Positions 1 through 11,300 of a stretch of 64,000 nt of DNA are shown here, one piece after another. Location of the stretch: positions 310,001 to 374,000 of the forward strand of contig JAHLJZ010000009.1 in NCBI GenBank assembly GCA_025602915.1, written 5' to 3'. Position 1 is the stretch's first letter. The number at the start of each line of letters is the position of its first letter. Made by a program: the position numbers and the translations under genes. Origin of the DNA: Paraphysoderma sedebokerense. Lineage: Eukaryota; Blastocladiomycota; Physodermatomycetes; Physodermatales; Physodermataceae. The notes beneath the pieces were generated by a model that had not been told where the DNA came from, searched no databases, and saw only the letters and a list, made by a program, of their open reading frames with translations.

Positions 1-730
1 ACAAAGGATTATCCTTTTGTTGTTTTGCGAACTGTGAAGTAGGGCGCAATGCGTGATTAGTTCCCGGAATGGTTGATATCAGGGTTACAAAAATCGAGAT
101 ACTTACGTTGTCCATTTGATTATAATAGTTCTTCACACAGTCGGTACAAGCGACTTCCTTTGGCAAATCCTCGATCAAATCAGCGCCATAATCCCAAGTG
201 GAAACATTACCGCCAGTGGGTGGCTCCTTATTCAAAGTCTTGTAAGATTCCAAAAATTTGACGGTACAGTATTGGCCTGATTGATCTTTGAGACAGTACA
301 TGTCACGGCTGACTGTGACGAGAGAACTGAATGAGAGGGCGGAAGCATCACCGGGGGCGGAACAAGCTTTCTTTGCGTTTTCCATGTTGTTGGAAATTTC
401 TGTGCCACAGGTTGGAGAGCAAAAATCGTTGAGGAAAGTGGAAAGAACTTTGGAGTACTAGATTTAGATATTAATCGCTCGGTTAGCTTTTTCAAGTATT
501 AAAGGCAAGGCGGAAAATAGATAACATACAGCATCGAAATCAAATCGCTGACCGTCGGCAACAGTGGTGGCATTTGACATTTCAGAAAATTTGGCAATAC
601 ATTTTGATTCACTCCCAATTTTCGCAATGGTTGCCAAACACTCTTGTGAAATATTGGTAGAGTTGCCGGGCATTTGAGCGACAGCTGAAGAAGCAAGAGC
701 CAAGAGAGCAATGACGGAGTGAACGAGCAT
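1..730 (-). CDS. Secreted cysteine-rich protein, 3' end beyond window edge
   Basis: Three exons are visible: 730..530, 457..107 and 31..1 (cut by the window edge). All have GT/AG ends, and phase 0 is kept at both joins. The product starts with a clear signal peptide (MLVHSVIALLALASSAVAQ) and continues as a small Cys-rich secreted domain with spaced Cys residues (ECLATI, KCIAKF, FCSPTCG, KACSAPGD, MYCL, QYC, CTDC). This resembles the short Cys-patterned secreted proteins common in fungi (DUF7729-type), but I cannot assign a family firmly. There are N-glycosylation sequons near the N-terminus (NST, NIS). The role is unknown; an extracellular or cell-wall location is inferred from the signal peptide. 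The C-terminus lies outside the window. Confidence 0.75.
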
Positions 731-1529
731 GATTAATAAATTTGATTTTCTAAATTGTACTGCAACGAATTGAAGAAAAGGAGATAATTTAAAGAGCTAT
801 GAATGCTGAGAGCGGGGATAGAATGAGTGTGCAAGTGTCTACATGATTCCCTTTTAAGTCATGATTTGTGGAAATTAGAAATAGGGGGATTTCAAACATT
901 GTTTCAACGCATAGATTTGTATTGTCGATATAATCAGAGCTGGTTAATTCTGGTGCGCGCACAATACCCCACCTGCAAGGGATGGCAGGGTGAAATGAAA
1001 CACCGGACAAATACGATAATCCAGCATTGGCCGGCATTATTTCATACGAGTTTAAAGATGACACAAGATGAATAGGACTTATCACATCCAAAACGTTACA
1101 AGGACAGTGACGCTCTCAGTTGGTCCTCAAGCTTGTGCGGTGCTTTTCCGCAACATGGATCGGTTTCAGCTTTACAGCGTTCCCTACACTCTGGTTCCAG
1201 TAGTGCTGCACTGTGATGTCAGAGAGTCAGTAAACGTAATATCCCCGTGCAGTATGGTTTTCTTTCCTGAATGCTGTGCGCCTTTGGTCTTTTCATCGAA
1301 ATGACATGCAACTTTTGCAGCTCAAAGTAGTGTTCTTGGGTTTCGAATTGTGAGATCCCTGCAAGGGTGCAGTGTCTCTTAACTTGAATCGTATGCATAG
1401 ACTGCAATCGGCACAACTAGTAGGCAACCACAAGCTTGTTTTACATTTCATAATGAACGTTAATAAACCTGCCACCTTATTACAAATACATTACTCGTAC
1501 TCTAATCTCATAGACATTATTCCGAAATT
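731..1529. other. Intergenic region
   Basis: Between the start of the secreted-protein gene and the end of the UVRAG-like gene. Short open frames occur on both strands (for example 827-1075 plus), but none shows conserved domains or splice logic. It probably holds the minus-strand promoter of the secreted gene next to position 730. Confidence 0.5.
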
Positions 1530-3600
1530 TTATTTCACATTCTTATTGGTGCCACCTTCCGATTTTTGATTTCCGTATTTCCCACTCTTTTTCGCCAATG
1601 GCGATAACGCTTCTCCGTCCATCTCCATAATCACATTAGGCTTAGCCATTCCTTTCAGGGACGGAGGCGTATTCCCAGCACTACCACCTCCCCCATTTAA
1701 CGTAAATCCCTTGGCTGCATTTACACTAGCAGTTCCTACACCATTCAGCCTTCCATTTCCCCAACTTAAATTTTTTCGATGGGTCCTCAAGAATTGACTG
1801 CTAGGACTAGAAACGCTACTGACTGATGAAATGGAGATGGTCGATCGATGTCTGGGACCTGAGCCAGAACCGGAAGCGGAGCCTGACGCGGATCCTGTGG
1901 ATTTTGTCGGTGAATGAGGGGACGAAGAGAACGCTGGGTTGTGTAGAGAGGGTGGTAGAGGTAAGAAATTCGAAGATGTGTAAGAATGAGAATGAGCATG
2001 CGAGAACAGAGAACTTGAATGGGACGACGATGAAGGCGATGTTGAAAGAGGCGAAATGTAGGGCGATATGCGGCTATGAAATCATTACAAGTCAGTTGAC
2101 GGCAACGATATACCATAACGGAAGGTGACTTGAAAAAATGGTCATGTTGAAAATGACAGAACAAACTTACCCCAACTCGGTTCCGTATCCACTCCCTGAT
2201 TTTCTTCCATGCCGCCTATCTCCTTTGAAACCCAACACACTATCTACCACCATTTTTAAGTTCCCTAACGTATTTCTTAAATCTAAAACATTCATGCCAC
2301 GCTCATTCACCAACCCTTCTATATTTTTATTCAGCAAAAATACGGCGTATTCAAATTTATATAGATCTTGGTTTTTTAAATATAAAGGATAAGTCTGGGA
2401 TTCGTAAGAGGTGCTGTCTGTTACGGTGGAGCGAGATGAAAGCATAGTGATAGGGTATCGAAGGGGAACGGATAATATGTGGGATAACAGATGCGTGAAA
2501 TGCGAAATGTAGAATAAAGCAGTGGAAATAGTGGAATCCGGAGGAGAGCCTGTAAACCACAACAAAGTTGTTAGTTCATCAACTCTTCGCCTTCAAAGTC
2601 ATACAAGTAACAATAACAAACTCGAGAAGTCAGAATTGGGCACAGGAATTCCTCGTATGGAATAATCTACAGCCTCGGGTCCACACTGTGCAATTCATCG
2701 AATGGTACAATCGAGTAAGTAAAGCAATCGAGTTTTAGGGGAGAATTCAACAGATTATCAAACCTGCACAATTGGGTATATTTCCATCAACTCTTTCACC
2801 AATTCTGCCTGGTATTTGTACGTTTCAATCAACACATCTTGCAATGAGTCCCTAAATTTGAGCACCGTACATATTAATTTACCTGATCTGCAATAGTAGA
2901 GGATAAAGTATTTGAATGGCACGTACCTATTACGGCCTAAATTTTCCCAATTCTCGTCTAACCACCTCACTTCTTCTTCGTATCTTAACTTGACTTCGTT
3001 CAGCGTCTTTTTCCTCAGCAAGATAAAACCTTTTTGTCGAGTTCTTTTCAGCTTTTCGGCTTGAATCAGATGTCGGGTACGCGACACTTCGGTTTCAATA
3101 AAATTCACGCGGGCGAGTTTGGTCTGGGTTCTGGAGGTCTAACAGGGACATACCCATAACAGAATAACAGAAACAAAAGATTAAGGGGGAAGCAAGTAAT
3201 GCGAAAACCAATTATGGTAATAAAGACAAAGATTAATCAGCAATTTTATCAAGGAGAGTAATCAATCTTTTCTCTTACTAAAACGTGAAAATTTGCTCAA
3301 GTTTCCTGCCTTCTACATCCGAATTGACAGTCAAACAATTTTAGAAAGAGGAGTCCACTTTTGCCATCTTCTTTAGTTACGAACATGACAAAAGCGTCCC
3401 GACTGAAAAGCGAAAAACGAAATCATAAAACGGTGAAATAGACAACAAACCAAATCACACCCCTCCACACTCATCTTCACAATGTCATCATTTTTTTCAA
3501 TCAAAGATTCAATCTCTATTATATGTTCATTCAATGATTTCGTCAATTCATCGATTCTAGTCGTGCAAGCGATGAAGTGGTGTTTATCGATGTGTCATAG
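1530..3600 (-). CDS. UVRAG/Vps38-like PI3-kinase complex II subunit (N-terminus unresolved)
   Basis: Subunit of the Vps34-Vps15-Beclin complex acting in endosomal sorting and autophagy. Coding exons read from about 3600 down. A coiled-coil stretch (about 3450-3590; DELTKSLNEHIIEIES) is followed by the charged coil at 3108-2940, then ELMEIYPI near 2770. Next comes SIRGIPVPNSDF (about 2690-2635), matching the human UVRAG motif IYPI...CGVKLPNSE. The exon ending at about 2172 has ALFYISHFTHLLSHILSVPL, then RYPITMLSSRSTVTDS, FPLY-like YPLYLKNQ, and FEYAVFLLNKNIEGL, with the final DLRNTLGNLK. These are the diagnostic C-terminal UVRAG/Atg14-domain motifs. The last exon (2073..1530) is a Ser/Gly-rich tail. 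The first exons, which should carry a C2-like domain, probably lie between 3600 and 4370 but I could not join them with confidence. Confidence 0.82.
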
Positions 3601-4931
3601 TTTCGCGGTTTTGGTGAAGGTCATGTAAAGGCGACCAAGGACGGGTGAGAGAGCGAGTTGATAAAACAGTGACAGGAGGACCGATTGATTAGAATAGGAA
3701 GACAACATTGATGATAATTGAAGAGTTCGAATCAAAGATTAGCTTATCAAGGATTACTCGGATCAATTAAATTAAGTGTTGAATCTCAGTCAGTCGGAAG
3801 AGGGGGGATTATGACTGATTTCTGAGATAGCTCGAGAGAAGAACGACAGCAAAAGTCTGTACATCAAATTATAGAATTGAAACAAACTTTTCCATCAACT
3901 CAGTCCCGCAACATTGTTTGCTGACAGTACTCGGTGACTGTAAACTTTGACTTGAAATAGACTTGGGAATGACTTTTGAGATAGAACTCTGGGGTGTGTG
4001 CCGGGATTTTTGCATCGCAAAACTTAAGCTCAAAGATATAGCGATAGCAATGAATATGGGCCGATAAGTGTTGATGTACGGGAAGAGGAACGCAGGGCAG
4101 CGAGAGAGTTGACGAGCGAAAGCGGAAGGAGGAGCCTCGCCAGCGTCTGCCGTGAAATCGTACAGGAGATACGAGGGACAATGGAGGCAACTCAATATTC
4201 ACACTGTATTTATTGTATATAATACACTTCGTTGTTCCTCTCTTGATTCCTTTATATACAATGCCTCTCGACTGTAAATATCCCCAGACCCCAACCGAGT
4301 CGATGCTGAACGACCTCCAGGCCTCTGTAAAGAGAACCTACCACTCGGAATTACAATTTCTTTCATAGGCTCCATTATTTCACTTTTATTAACTCAAAGG
4401 AAAAACATATTTCTCACTTCGTACTCACTTCATATTAAATCATATATCCCATTTAATAGTAATGCCGCGTTTTGTAAATTCTTAAGTTTTTGAATTTTTT
4501 CTTGTTTAGTAATTTTGCTGTCGTCGGTAACTAATCAAAGCGATAGTAAAACAATTTTTTTTAGAATTCTTAAACATCTTCCATTCGGACTGCACAGCAG
4601 TAAAAGCGCTCGTTAATTCCGTGGTTTGTCAGAATAAGCGCGGTTTGTAAAGCCTTTGGCTAAATTGCGTCGATTGTCCTTTAGGCCTCAATTAAATACA
4701 TTTGAAACGAGTGCATAGTTGAAAGGCTATTCATACTTATTCACCTGAGCAACATAATCCTTCGCTCAAAAGCTTGAATGATCAAATTCTATTGTTGACA
4801 TTGCATTTCACGAATTTTTCAGACCGCATGCGGAAATGCGTTACTGCTGTAATGCTATAAAATCGAAGTGTAAGTCGCAATGTGCGTATGGAGTTACAGT
4901 TACATCCATATCACTTTCTGAACTCGGCAAT
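3601..4931. other. Unresolved 5' region of UVRAG-like gene and upstream intergenic DNA
   Basis: On the minus strand, 3870-4202 is open in two frames and 4371-4200 holds a 55-codon frame beginning MKEIVIPSGR. One of these may be the missing N-terminal UVRAG exon, but no C2-like motif was recognisable. The rest is AT-rich and probably holds the promoter of the plus-strand membrane-protein gene at 4932. Confidence 0.35.
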
Positions 4932-5798
4932 ATGGCAACAGATAATGGTTATATCCATGGTGAAGCATCCCCGTTGGGGGCAATTTTCATAACTAGCGGC
5001 CTATTCGTTCTTGCAAACGTTCGATTCGCTCACAAACTATACTCATTCATCTTGAAATCAAAATTTACTTCATTGCCAATTCGAAAGCAACAAATGGCGA
5101 CAACATACACTAATAAAGCTATATGTTACGGCGTTGCTTTAATATTCGGATGTTTATCGAATCAAATTCAAACTTTGTTCCATCGAATCATTACAAATAC
5201 GTATATAACGATAGAAAAAAACTTATACCTCGAAATTGCCGCCGCCATCATAACCATGCTATATATCCACGATTTATTTATTCCAACAGACCTAAACTGG
5301 AGTCTATTGCTGCATCATTTAACAAGTCTAGCTGGGGGTTGTTCATTTTTTAGTTTAACCACCGGTCTTTCAAATTCCTTCATTGTGTGGCACGCCGTAT
5401 TTCAAGTTTTAGAACTGCCTTGTCAATGTGTTTTAGTTCATTATGCTATTTATCGATCTCCAAGATTTATTAGGCCAGGAGTGATTTATTTTGGGCTATC
5501 AAAATTGTGTAGCCATGTGTTCTTAATAATTCTATTGATTCAGGAGGCGAGCACTATAAAAACATGGTTTCTAGTTGTAAATATAGTTGTACAATTAATA
5601 CTTGCAGCAACTCAGATTGATTGTGTTAGAATATTAATACTAGTTAGGAAAAAGGCATTAAAGGAGTCACCAGTAGTTACGTTAAAAAGACGGAGACATG
5701 CAATTATAGTTCCAGCACTTAGTGATATCTTTAGACTGAACTTAAAATCAAATTGTAACGTCCAACAGAGCGAGGATACTGTAGAATGGATATATTAG
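4932..5798 (+). CDS. Seven-helix membrane protein, TLC-domain-like
   Basis: A single-exon protein of 288 aa from the ATG at 4932 (MATDNGYIHG). An upstream in-frame ATG at 4836 would add 32 residues of non-protein-like, Cys-rich sequence, so I prefer the downstream start. Seven hydrophobic segments are visible, for example GAIFITSGLFVLANV, YLEIAAAIITMLYIHDL and VVNIVVQLILAATQ. The segment after helix 3 has D-L-x(n)-N-W-S-L-L-L-H-H-L-T-S, like the paired-His region of TLC (TRAM-LAG1-CLN8) proteins, and is followed by a conserved-looking E (FQVLELPCQ). TLC proteins act in sphingolipid synthesis or membrane lipid sensing in the ER or plasma membrane. The family call is tentative; the multi-pass topology is clear. 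The C-terminal tail is basic. Confidence 0.7.
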   Translation: MATDNGYIHGEASPLGAIFITSGLFVLANVRFAHKLYSFILKSKFTSLPIRKQQMATTYTNKAICYGVALIFGCLSNQIQTLFHRIITNTYITIEKNLYLEIAAAIITMLYIHDLFIPTDLNWSLLLHHLTSLAGGCSFFSLTTGLSNSFIVWHAVFQVLELPCQCVLVHYAIYRSPRFIRPGVIYFGLSKLCSHVFLIILLIQEASTIKTWFLVVNIVVQLILAATQIDCVRILILVRKKALKESPVVTLKRRRHAIIVPALSDIFRLNLKSNCNVQQSEDTVEWIY

Positions 5799-6275
5799 AC
5801 AATATTTTAACACAATGTAATATATAACTGCTACGTTCTCTTAAACAATGAGGCGAGAACAAATTGGGAAGCACTCATTCATTACTGTAACAAATTGAGT
5901 TTCATACTCATAATTTCTCACTCGTTTGTTGCGGATCTCGCGCAATTATGAAGTGACCAAAATAAAATTTATTCAATACTAGTAGGCAAGTGGTGAGCTG
6001 CTTTGGAGCAATTGAATTCAATTCAACTTTTGAGTAACAATTTATGTTAGAAAGTCTTGGCAAAACTTTGAATATGAATGCTTCTTGTATTTTATTAAGT
6101 CCAGTCCATGGCTGGTATTTTACAGAGGATTCGCATTTAAACTACAAATTTATATCCACACACACAACAGTTCTTCAGTCCAGTTTATTGAATTGTTCAT
6201 CAATCTATGCTTCCTTGACCAGGTTATAGACATCCCGAAGCAACAGAAGCCAAATCAGGCTTACTTGGGATTCTA
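5799..6275. other. Convergent intergenic region
   Basis: Lies between the plus-strand membrane-protein stop and the minus-strand TAF8-like stop. Nothing coding is supported. Both 3' untranslated regions probably fall here. Confidence 0.5.
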
Positions 6276-7751
6276 TCATTCTCCTTCTTTACCTCTCCTT
6301 CCACCGCCGCCAGCTTTGCCGACAATGCCAGGAATAATTGAACTGCTACCAGCGCCGGTATTAGGAAGAAATAATGTCGTTTCATGCAATCCATTTCCGT
6401 TTATGTCTTTCTGCCTTTGCAACAATTTGAACGTAGTCATTGTGGTAGATGACGCAGTTGTTGCTGAAAAGTCCATGGAATGCGACAAGCTTTCTAGAGT
6501 TTCGTCAAGGATTGAATCTGGGTTAAATGAAGAAATATTTGACGTCAACGAGTTTCTACGGGATAACGAATTTGAGTTGAGTTTCTGATTTCGAGTTGAT
6601 ATGATCGACTGGGTTGAGCCGACGGTGAGTGTTAGGCGTCTTGTACTTGCACCTGCGGAAACGGACGTTGAGGAAGTTGGAACAGAGCGAGGAGCTATCG
6701 ATGATGATGATGTCAAGTGTTCTGATATCGGGAGTGTTGCAAGCTGAGATTCGGAGAAAGGGATGACATTTGAATACAAGTCCTTTGATCTATGAGCCGT
6801 CGAAGAGACAGGTTGTGTGTACTGATGTTCAAAATTATTGTGAGGGGGTAATGAAGTAGGCTGAGCAGAGAGATGCGATGGAGATGCGGGTGCCGAAGGG
6901 ACTGGGGTGGCAGAAATTTCAGGGTCAGAAGGAAATGGTGGAAAGTGTGGCGGTATATGAGAATATCGGGGTAGCGTTATAGGTCCTGCAAAATCATTTT
7001 CATTCTTAACAAAATCAAGCCCGATATCGTCTGTAGGATTACTATCAGCTGCCATATCCGAATCGTGCATATCATTCAAGTCTCCATTCATCTGAGTATC
7101 AACTTCATGTAGGTTTACATGCCCTGAATCCGAGGTTGGCTCGTCGCTCGACGGGACGATTAAAATATCGTCATCCGACATTTCAACCAATCTTTCTAAT
7201 ATTGATAATCCATTGATGTAATATTCTTCAATATCTTCAATTGCGTCATTCAACATCCCTGTTGAATCGTATACGGTATCTAGTAAAGGGTAAACCAATG
7301 TTAAATCAAAACGGTTCTTGCTAAAATTCTTCTGAATCTGATGTTCGAATGATTGGCCAAAAGTACTCTCAAATATCGAGCAATCGATGAATAAATGTTT
7401 GAAACAAATGGAAAAGAGAAGAAATAAGATTTAACACAAACCTGTCGGAAACTCTGGTACTTCACCCAGTGCAAAACTATTATTGCACCATCCAGCGTCC
7501 ACAAAATCCTTTAAATCCTTGGCCTTGATATTGAATCTTTTAAACACGACATTCACATCACTAAAGTTAACATTACTCCTCCCGCACAATTCAGCCGATA
7601 TTTTAGCATGAGTAGCGAGTAACTCCAAATACCGCAACATGATATCAGACAGCACGGATGTCGTTGAATCCAACATGCCGTGAAAACCTTGTTGGTGTAG
7701 TATTTGGGCCGCTATGATTCGAGCAAGAGAATGGGTGAAGGGTAGGGACAT
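6276..7751 (-). CDS. TAF8: TFIID subunit TAF8-like, histone-fold protein
   Basis: Two exons (7751..7442 and 7279..6276) join in phase 1 through a GTTTGT donor and a TTTACTAG acceptor, giving about 437 aa. Residues about 5-80 form a bromodomain-associated histone fold (LARIIAAQILHQQGF, STTSVLSDIMLRYLELLATH). Around residue 230, HIPPHFPPFPSDPE matches the TAF8 C-terminal signature (human HIPSHFPEFPDPHTY). The rest is Ser/Thr/Pro-rich and probably disordered, with a basic end (GGGGRRGKEGE). TAF8 pairs with TAF10 in TFIID at RNA polymerase II promoters. TAF3 shares the fold, but it usually carries a PHD finger, and none is seen here. Confidence 0.85.
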
Positions 7752-8683
7752 TCTGGGGTTAGAGAGAGTACGAGATGCAGCACGGATGGAGGAATTATAC
7801 AGGAAAGTGTCTGGATAATAGTCGATTTGAATAGATCGTGATTCGGTTAAGGGAAGGGAGGAGGATATATGAGGAAACTATGCATGCAGAGAGCGAGGGA
7901 CAACAGCGACAAACAGTGATTGCGGTCGAATAGATAGGGCAGAATGAAAAGATGGGATAAGATTCATTATTGCTATATAAGTGGTTCATTCATTCCATCC
8001 CCGTTTCCTTATATCCTTGTTGATTGAATTTCGGACGATAACGATTTTGGATTAGAAAGTGGTTGAGCCGAAGGCCAAACGAGCACGTGACTTTAATAAA
8101 TTGTCAAAAGTATTGCAGTATTCATGATTGAATTTCAGCAGACAAAATCTAAATCTGAACAGCCATATAGTATAAAATAAGAGGCAGAGATGATACCTTC
8201 TAGCGAATCCAGCGCAAACCTGGTGCATTGGAGATGCCAGAACTTTTTGAGCACTGTATTCGTATTTATATAAATCAATCATAAATTCATGTTTTTCCGG
8301 TCGATGGAACTTAAATGTATTGTTTTAATTCATATAAGAGCTTGATTAGCAAAATCGGTCAGATACAACCTCAGTCTATTCTCATCTCATTTTTCCTCAT
8401 GTGCCTTGAATCTGCCTTGAATCTGCTCACTCTTTAACTTGCCCTCGCCTTCTTCAGTAGAATTGATTTCGTACTCTATCTATCTCTGCCATTTTTTCCC
8501 CCTTTATTATCCAATTCTTGCACGCGCAGTTGAATTTCTTTGAATTGATTTAAAACACATGACCGCAATTATTAGTCACGTGACCGTTCTCCATTAATGA
8601 TTCTCCTTCCTTCATTAAATCCATTCCCCATATCTATAGTTATATCTGTCATCACTGAGGGACGACAATAACTCTCGATTATC
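7752..8683. other. Divergent promoter region
   Basis: Separates the TAF8-like start (minus) from the small membrane-protein start (plus). Short frames on the minus strand (7795-7989, 8052-8282) show no family features. AT-rich; no clear motif. Confidence 0.45.
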
Positions 8684-8932
8684 ATGGACGCACTTCCCAA
8701 AAACCATCCCCCGATAGCGGACTCATCCTCACCCTCGCAATGTCCCTTCCATACCTCCCAACAATCCCTCTCTACCGCCGCTTGTCCATACATGGCCACA
8801 AAGAACGCTTTTCTCTGGGTATCCTCCCCCTCTCATCTCCCTATCACCCTGACTGCTGTCTTATTGCTTATTTATGTTGTTAAATTGCTGCGGAAATCGA
8901 AATCAACTGAGTACACCGCAAAATTAGAGTAA
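8684..8932 (+). CDS. Small tail-anchored protein with two Cys-Pro motifs
   Basis: An 82-residue frame with a good in-frame ATG. The hydrophilic Ser/Pro-rich N-terminus contains SQCPFH (about residue 18) and AACPYM (about residue 33). Cys-Pro pairs spaced like these are seen in haem-regulatory or haem-lyase N-termini, but no other haem-lyase feature is present. Residues about 52-70 (LPITLTAVLLLIYVVKLLRK) form one membrane helix followed by a basic stretch, so a tail-anchored or type-II single-pass protein is likely. I do not recognise a family. Its reality rests on composition and topology only. It lies in its own gap between the divergent TAF8-like gene and the RIIAD1-like gene. Confidence 0.5.
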   Translation: MDALPKNHPPIADSSSPSQCPFHTSQQSLSTAACPYMATKNAFLWVSSPSHLPITLTAVLLLIYVVKLLRKSKSTEYTAKLE

Positions 8933-9110
8933 AGATAGTTCAAAAGGCTCGAACGGTGGCGATGCAAAAGGTCAAAATAGTAATCCAATAGTTATTTAAT
9001 CCATGTAATACATAAAATATCAATCTCTTAATAAGTTAAGAATTGTGAAAAATGTCCGAAAATTTTCCGCTCTCCTCAGCAGTCGACTACAGGGCTAACT
9101 TTGCATGCAT

Positions 9111-9386
9111 TTAATGAGTTTGAGATTCGTTTCCAGCAATTTGCCCATTCGCCATACTCTCCACTTTTACTTTCAAATCATCGTCTGTAAACACTGTTCT
9201 GGCGAATTCAAATATATCTGTTGGTTTCTCTAAAAGCCAACGTTGGGTAAAGTACGACATGATATGCTTAATTTCGGGATGAGCGCGAAGATAGCGTTCG
9301 TTAGAGATGGAGAGAGAGACACGAGTAGAATGGGACAAGTTCGATAACTGTGAATTAGTTGAAGTTGAAGGCATTAATTGTTTCAA
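9111..9386 (-). CDS. RIIa-domain protein, RIIAD1-like
   Basis: A 91-aa protein. The core NERYLRAHPEIKHIMSYFTQ, then LLEKPTDIFEFARTVFTD, aligns with human RIIAD1 (ANEKYLRTHKEV, FFREIFLKRPDNILEFAADYFTD). The upstream TRVSLSISNERYL also matches the human TRIANEKYL spacing. RIIa domains dimerise and dock A-kinase-anchoring helices; short versions of this kind are mostly ciliary or flagellar. The start could be the ATG at 9386 or 9374, and a small upstream exon cannot be excluded because an AG acceptor lies just upstream. It is divergent from EFM4, with about 380 bases between the starts. Confidence 0.8.
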   Translation of the reverse strand: MKQLMPSTSTNSQLSNLSHSTRVSLSISNERYLRAHPEIKHIMSYFTQRWLLEKPTDIFEFARTVFTDDDLKVKVESMANGQIAGNESQTH

Positions 9387-9769
9387 TTCCTAATGGAGAA
9401 TCCAAATTTACTGGCGTTAACTGAAAGAGACGCGGGAATAAGACTGCATGCTTTCAATTTTGAAGAAGAATATACCTGTGGGATGTTAATGGTAGATGAA
9501 AAACCTAAATTTCAACCACTCAATAAGTTATTTCACCTTGTATGACGTTTTTATATGTGAGCAGTTAAATAGCAGATTATCTGTTGAATATATGTCTGTT
9601 AAAATGCGAACGACTGGCAGAGAACGAGGACATCGTTTTGCCAATCTCGGTTCCTCCTCTGCCGAATTTCGCTCCATTCCCTCAGACATTCAGCAATCGT
9701 TAATCCATCATCAGTACAATTTTCATCCAGCATCGATCATACATTCTCATCGTCACTCCCTTATGAACA
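9387..9769. other. Divergent promoter region between RIIAD1-like gene and EFM4
   Basis: About 380 bases. Contains a 50-codon plus-strand frame from 9393 (MENPNLLALTERDAG...) without conservation clues. I do not call it a gene. Confidence 0.4.
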
Positions 9770-10988
9770 ATGACTGTCCAATCCCCTCCAACTGATTTTG
9801 TCCCCTCCGTATTGGGTACCAAAGAATAGTTCGTCATCTTTTCCTTGTTCAAGAAAGCAGACATCACCCATTGCCAAATTTGACTTTTACTTTCTCTTCT
9901 AATATAAATGATAGCTGGGACAGTATGTACGAGACAGAAATTAAAAACTTCCAAGATCATGGTGACGAAGGCGAGATTTGGTTTGGAGAAGATAGTGAAG
10001 AGAAAATGGTTGATTGGGTATACATCAATTGATTTTTTCGGACCTGAGTCCGACTTTATGTTTCCAATTATAATTAGAGGTTCCATATCCAAGGAAACAA
10101 AATCAGATAATTTACTCAGAACTAAATTGTTTTTTTTTTATCTTGTTAACAATCTTACAGGTCTTGGATAATCATACCAACCATGGAACTCGGATCTTAG
10201 ACTTGGGATGTGGCAATGGGCATCTGTTGTTTTCACTGGTATTACCTCTTTCTTTCTTTCTTTCTTTCTTTCGATGTTTCTGAATTACTTTCTTACTAGT
10301 ACTCGCTCACTCTATTCTTCTTTTTTTGCTCTATTCGGATGCCACCCTCTCTCTTTAACCGCATGAACACAAGGCCGAATCATCATACACTAATCTGACA
10401 GGAATAGATTACTCGCCTTCCGCCATCTCACTGGCAAAGTCGATTCTCTCAACCAGAAACTTTCCATCGTCCCCTTCCATTCAATTTTTCCAAGCAGATC
10501 TGCTGAACTCAAATTCAGTTGAACAGTTCGTAACGAAGGCTGTTTTGAAAGAAAATGGAAAATTTGATGTGATACTAGATAAAGGCACATTTGATGCTAT
10601 CTGTCTGAGTTCAGCGTCTCCGTCTCCACCAACGTCAGTAGATTCTGAGAATGAAAAACCGAAAACGACAGAGAAGCAAAAACCTGCTGATAAAAAGCAC
10701 TTGGCTACTCTCTTTGTGAATTCTATTTTGCAGCTGTTGGCCGATGATGGTCACTTTTTGCTCACGAGTTGTAACTGGACGATGGACGAACTTATTTGGT
10801 TGTTTTCCGGAGACGAGATGACTTCAGATATTGCAACCAGTGACGACAACGGGAGCAGCGACGAACCTTCAAAGAAGGCGAAAACCTTAGGTCTCTCTTA
10901 CCATTCTCATGTGAGATATCCGACTTTTAAATTCGGAGGTGTGGAGGGGCAAAAAGTTGTGACGGTAGCGTTTAAAAAGCAAATATGA
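9770..10988 (+). CDS. EFM4: EF1A lysine methyltransferase Efm4 (METTL10 family)
   Basis: Four exons: 9770..9828, 9915..10017, 10161..10238 and 10374..10988. The reading phase is kept at every join. The first join restores the hallmark LGTKEYWDSMYETE, followed by NFQDHGDEGEIWFGED, the METTL10/Efm4 N-terminal signature. The SAM-binding motif I is ILDLGCGNGHLLFSL, followed by LTGIDYSPSAISLAKS (motif II region) and GKFDVILDKGTFDAICLS (the family's D-K-G-T-x-D-A). Members trimethylate a lysine of elongation factor 1A in the cytosol. An acidic, low-complexity insert sits before the C-terminal strand. Intron 3 contains a TTTC microsatellite. Confidence 0.93.
10247..10272 (+). repeat. (TTTC)n microsatellite in an EFM4 intron
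   Basis: About six tandem TTTC units directly after the exon 3 donor of the methyltransferase gene. A simple repeat. Confidence 0.9.
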
Positions 10989-11300
10989 AGTGTGATGGTT
11001 CAGTAAATCCGTATGATTAGATATATCAAATCAGAGACAGTAGATATAGATAGTCAAGAGTGTTAACAATGAACAAATTCAAAATACAGATTTATTAATG
11101 ATTCAAATTTCAATCTTCTCTACGTTTAACTATATTACAAGAATAAACCAAGGAATCTCCGTTCCCTGCTTTCACAACAATAGCAGTTCCTAACTATTTG
11201 CAAATTAATAACTTTCACTGACCATACACGACCAACTGGTCGAAACTCGACACATTTTAGTACACATCCGCCCCACAGTAATAATGTCTGTAATTGCTAA
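10989..11300. other. Convergent intergenic region between EFM4 and NOP16
   Basis: About 310 bases between two stop codons. No coding or structural feature seen. Confidence 0.5.

Noticed and set aside
827-1304. Overlapping short plus-strand frames
   Set aside because: No domain, no signal peptide, no splice partners, and composition like translated non-coding DNA.
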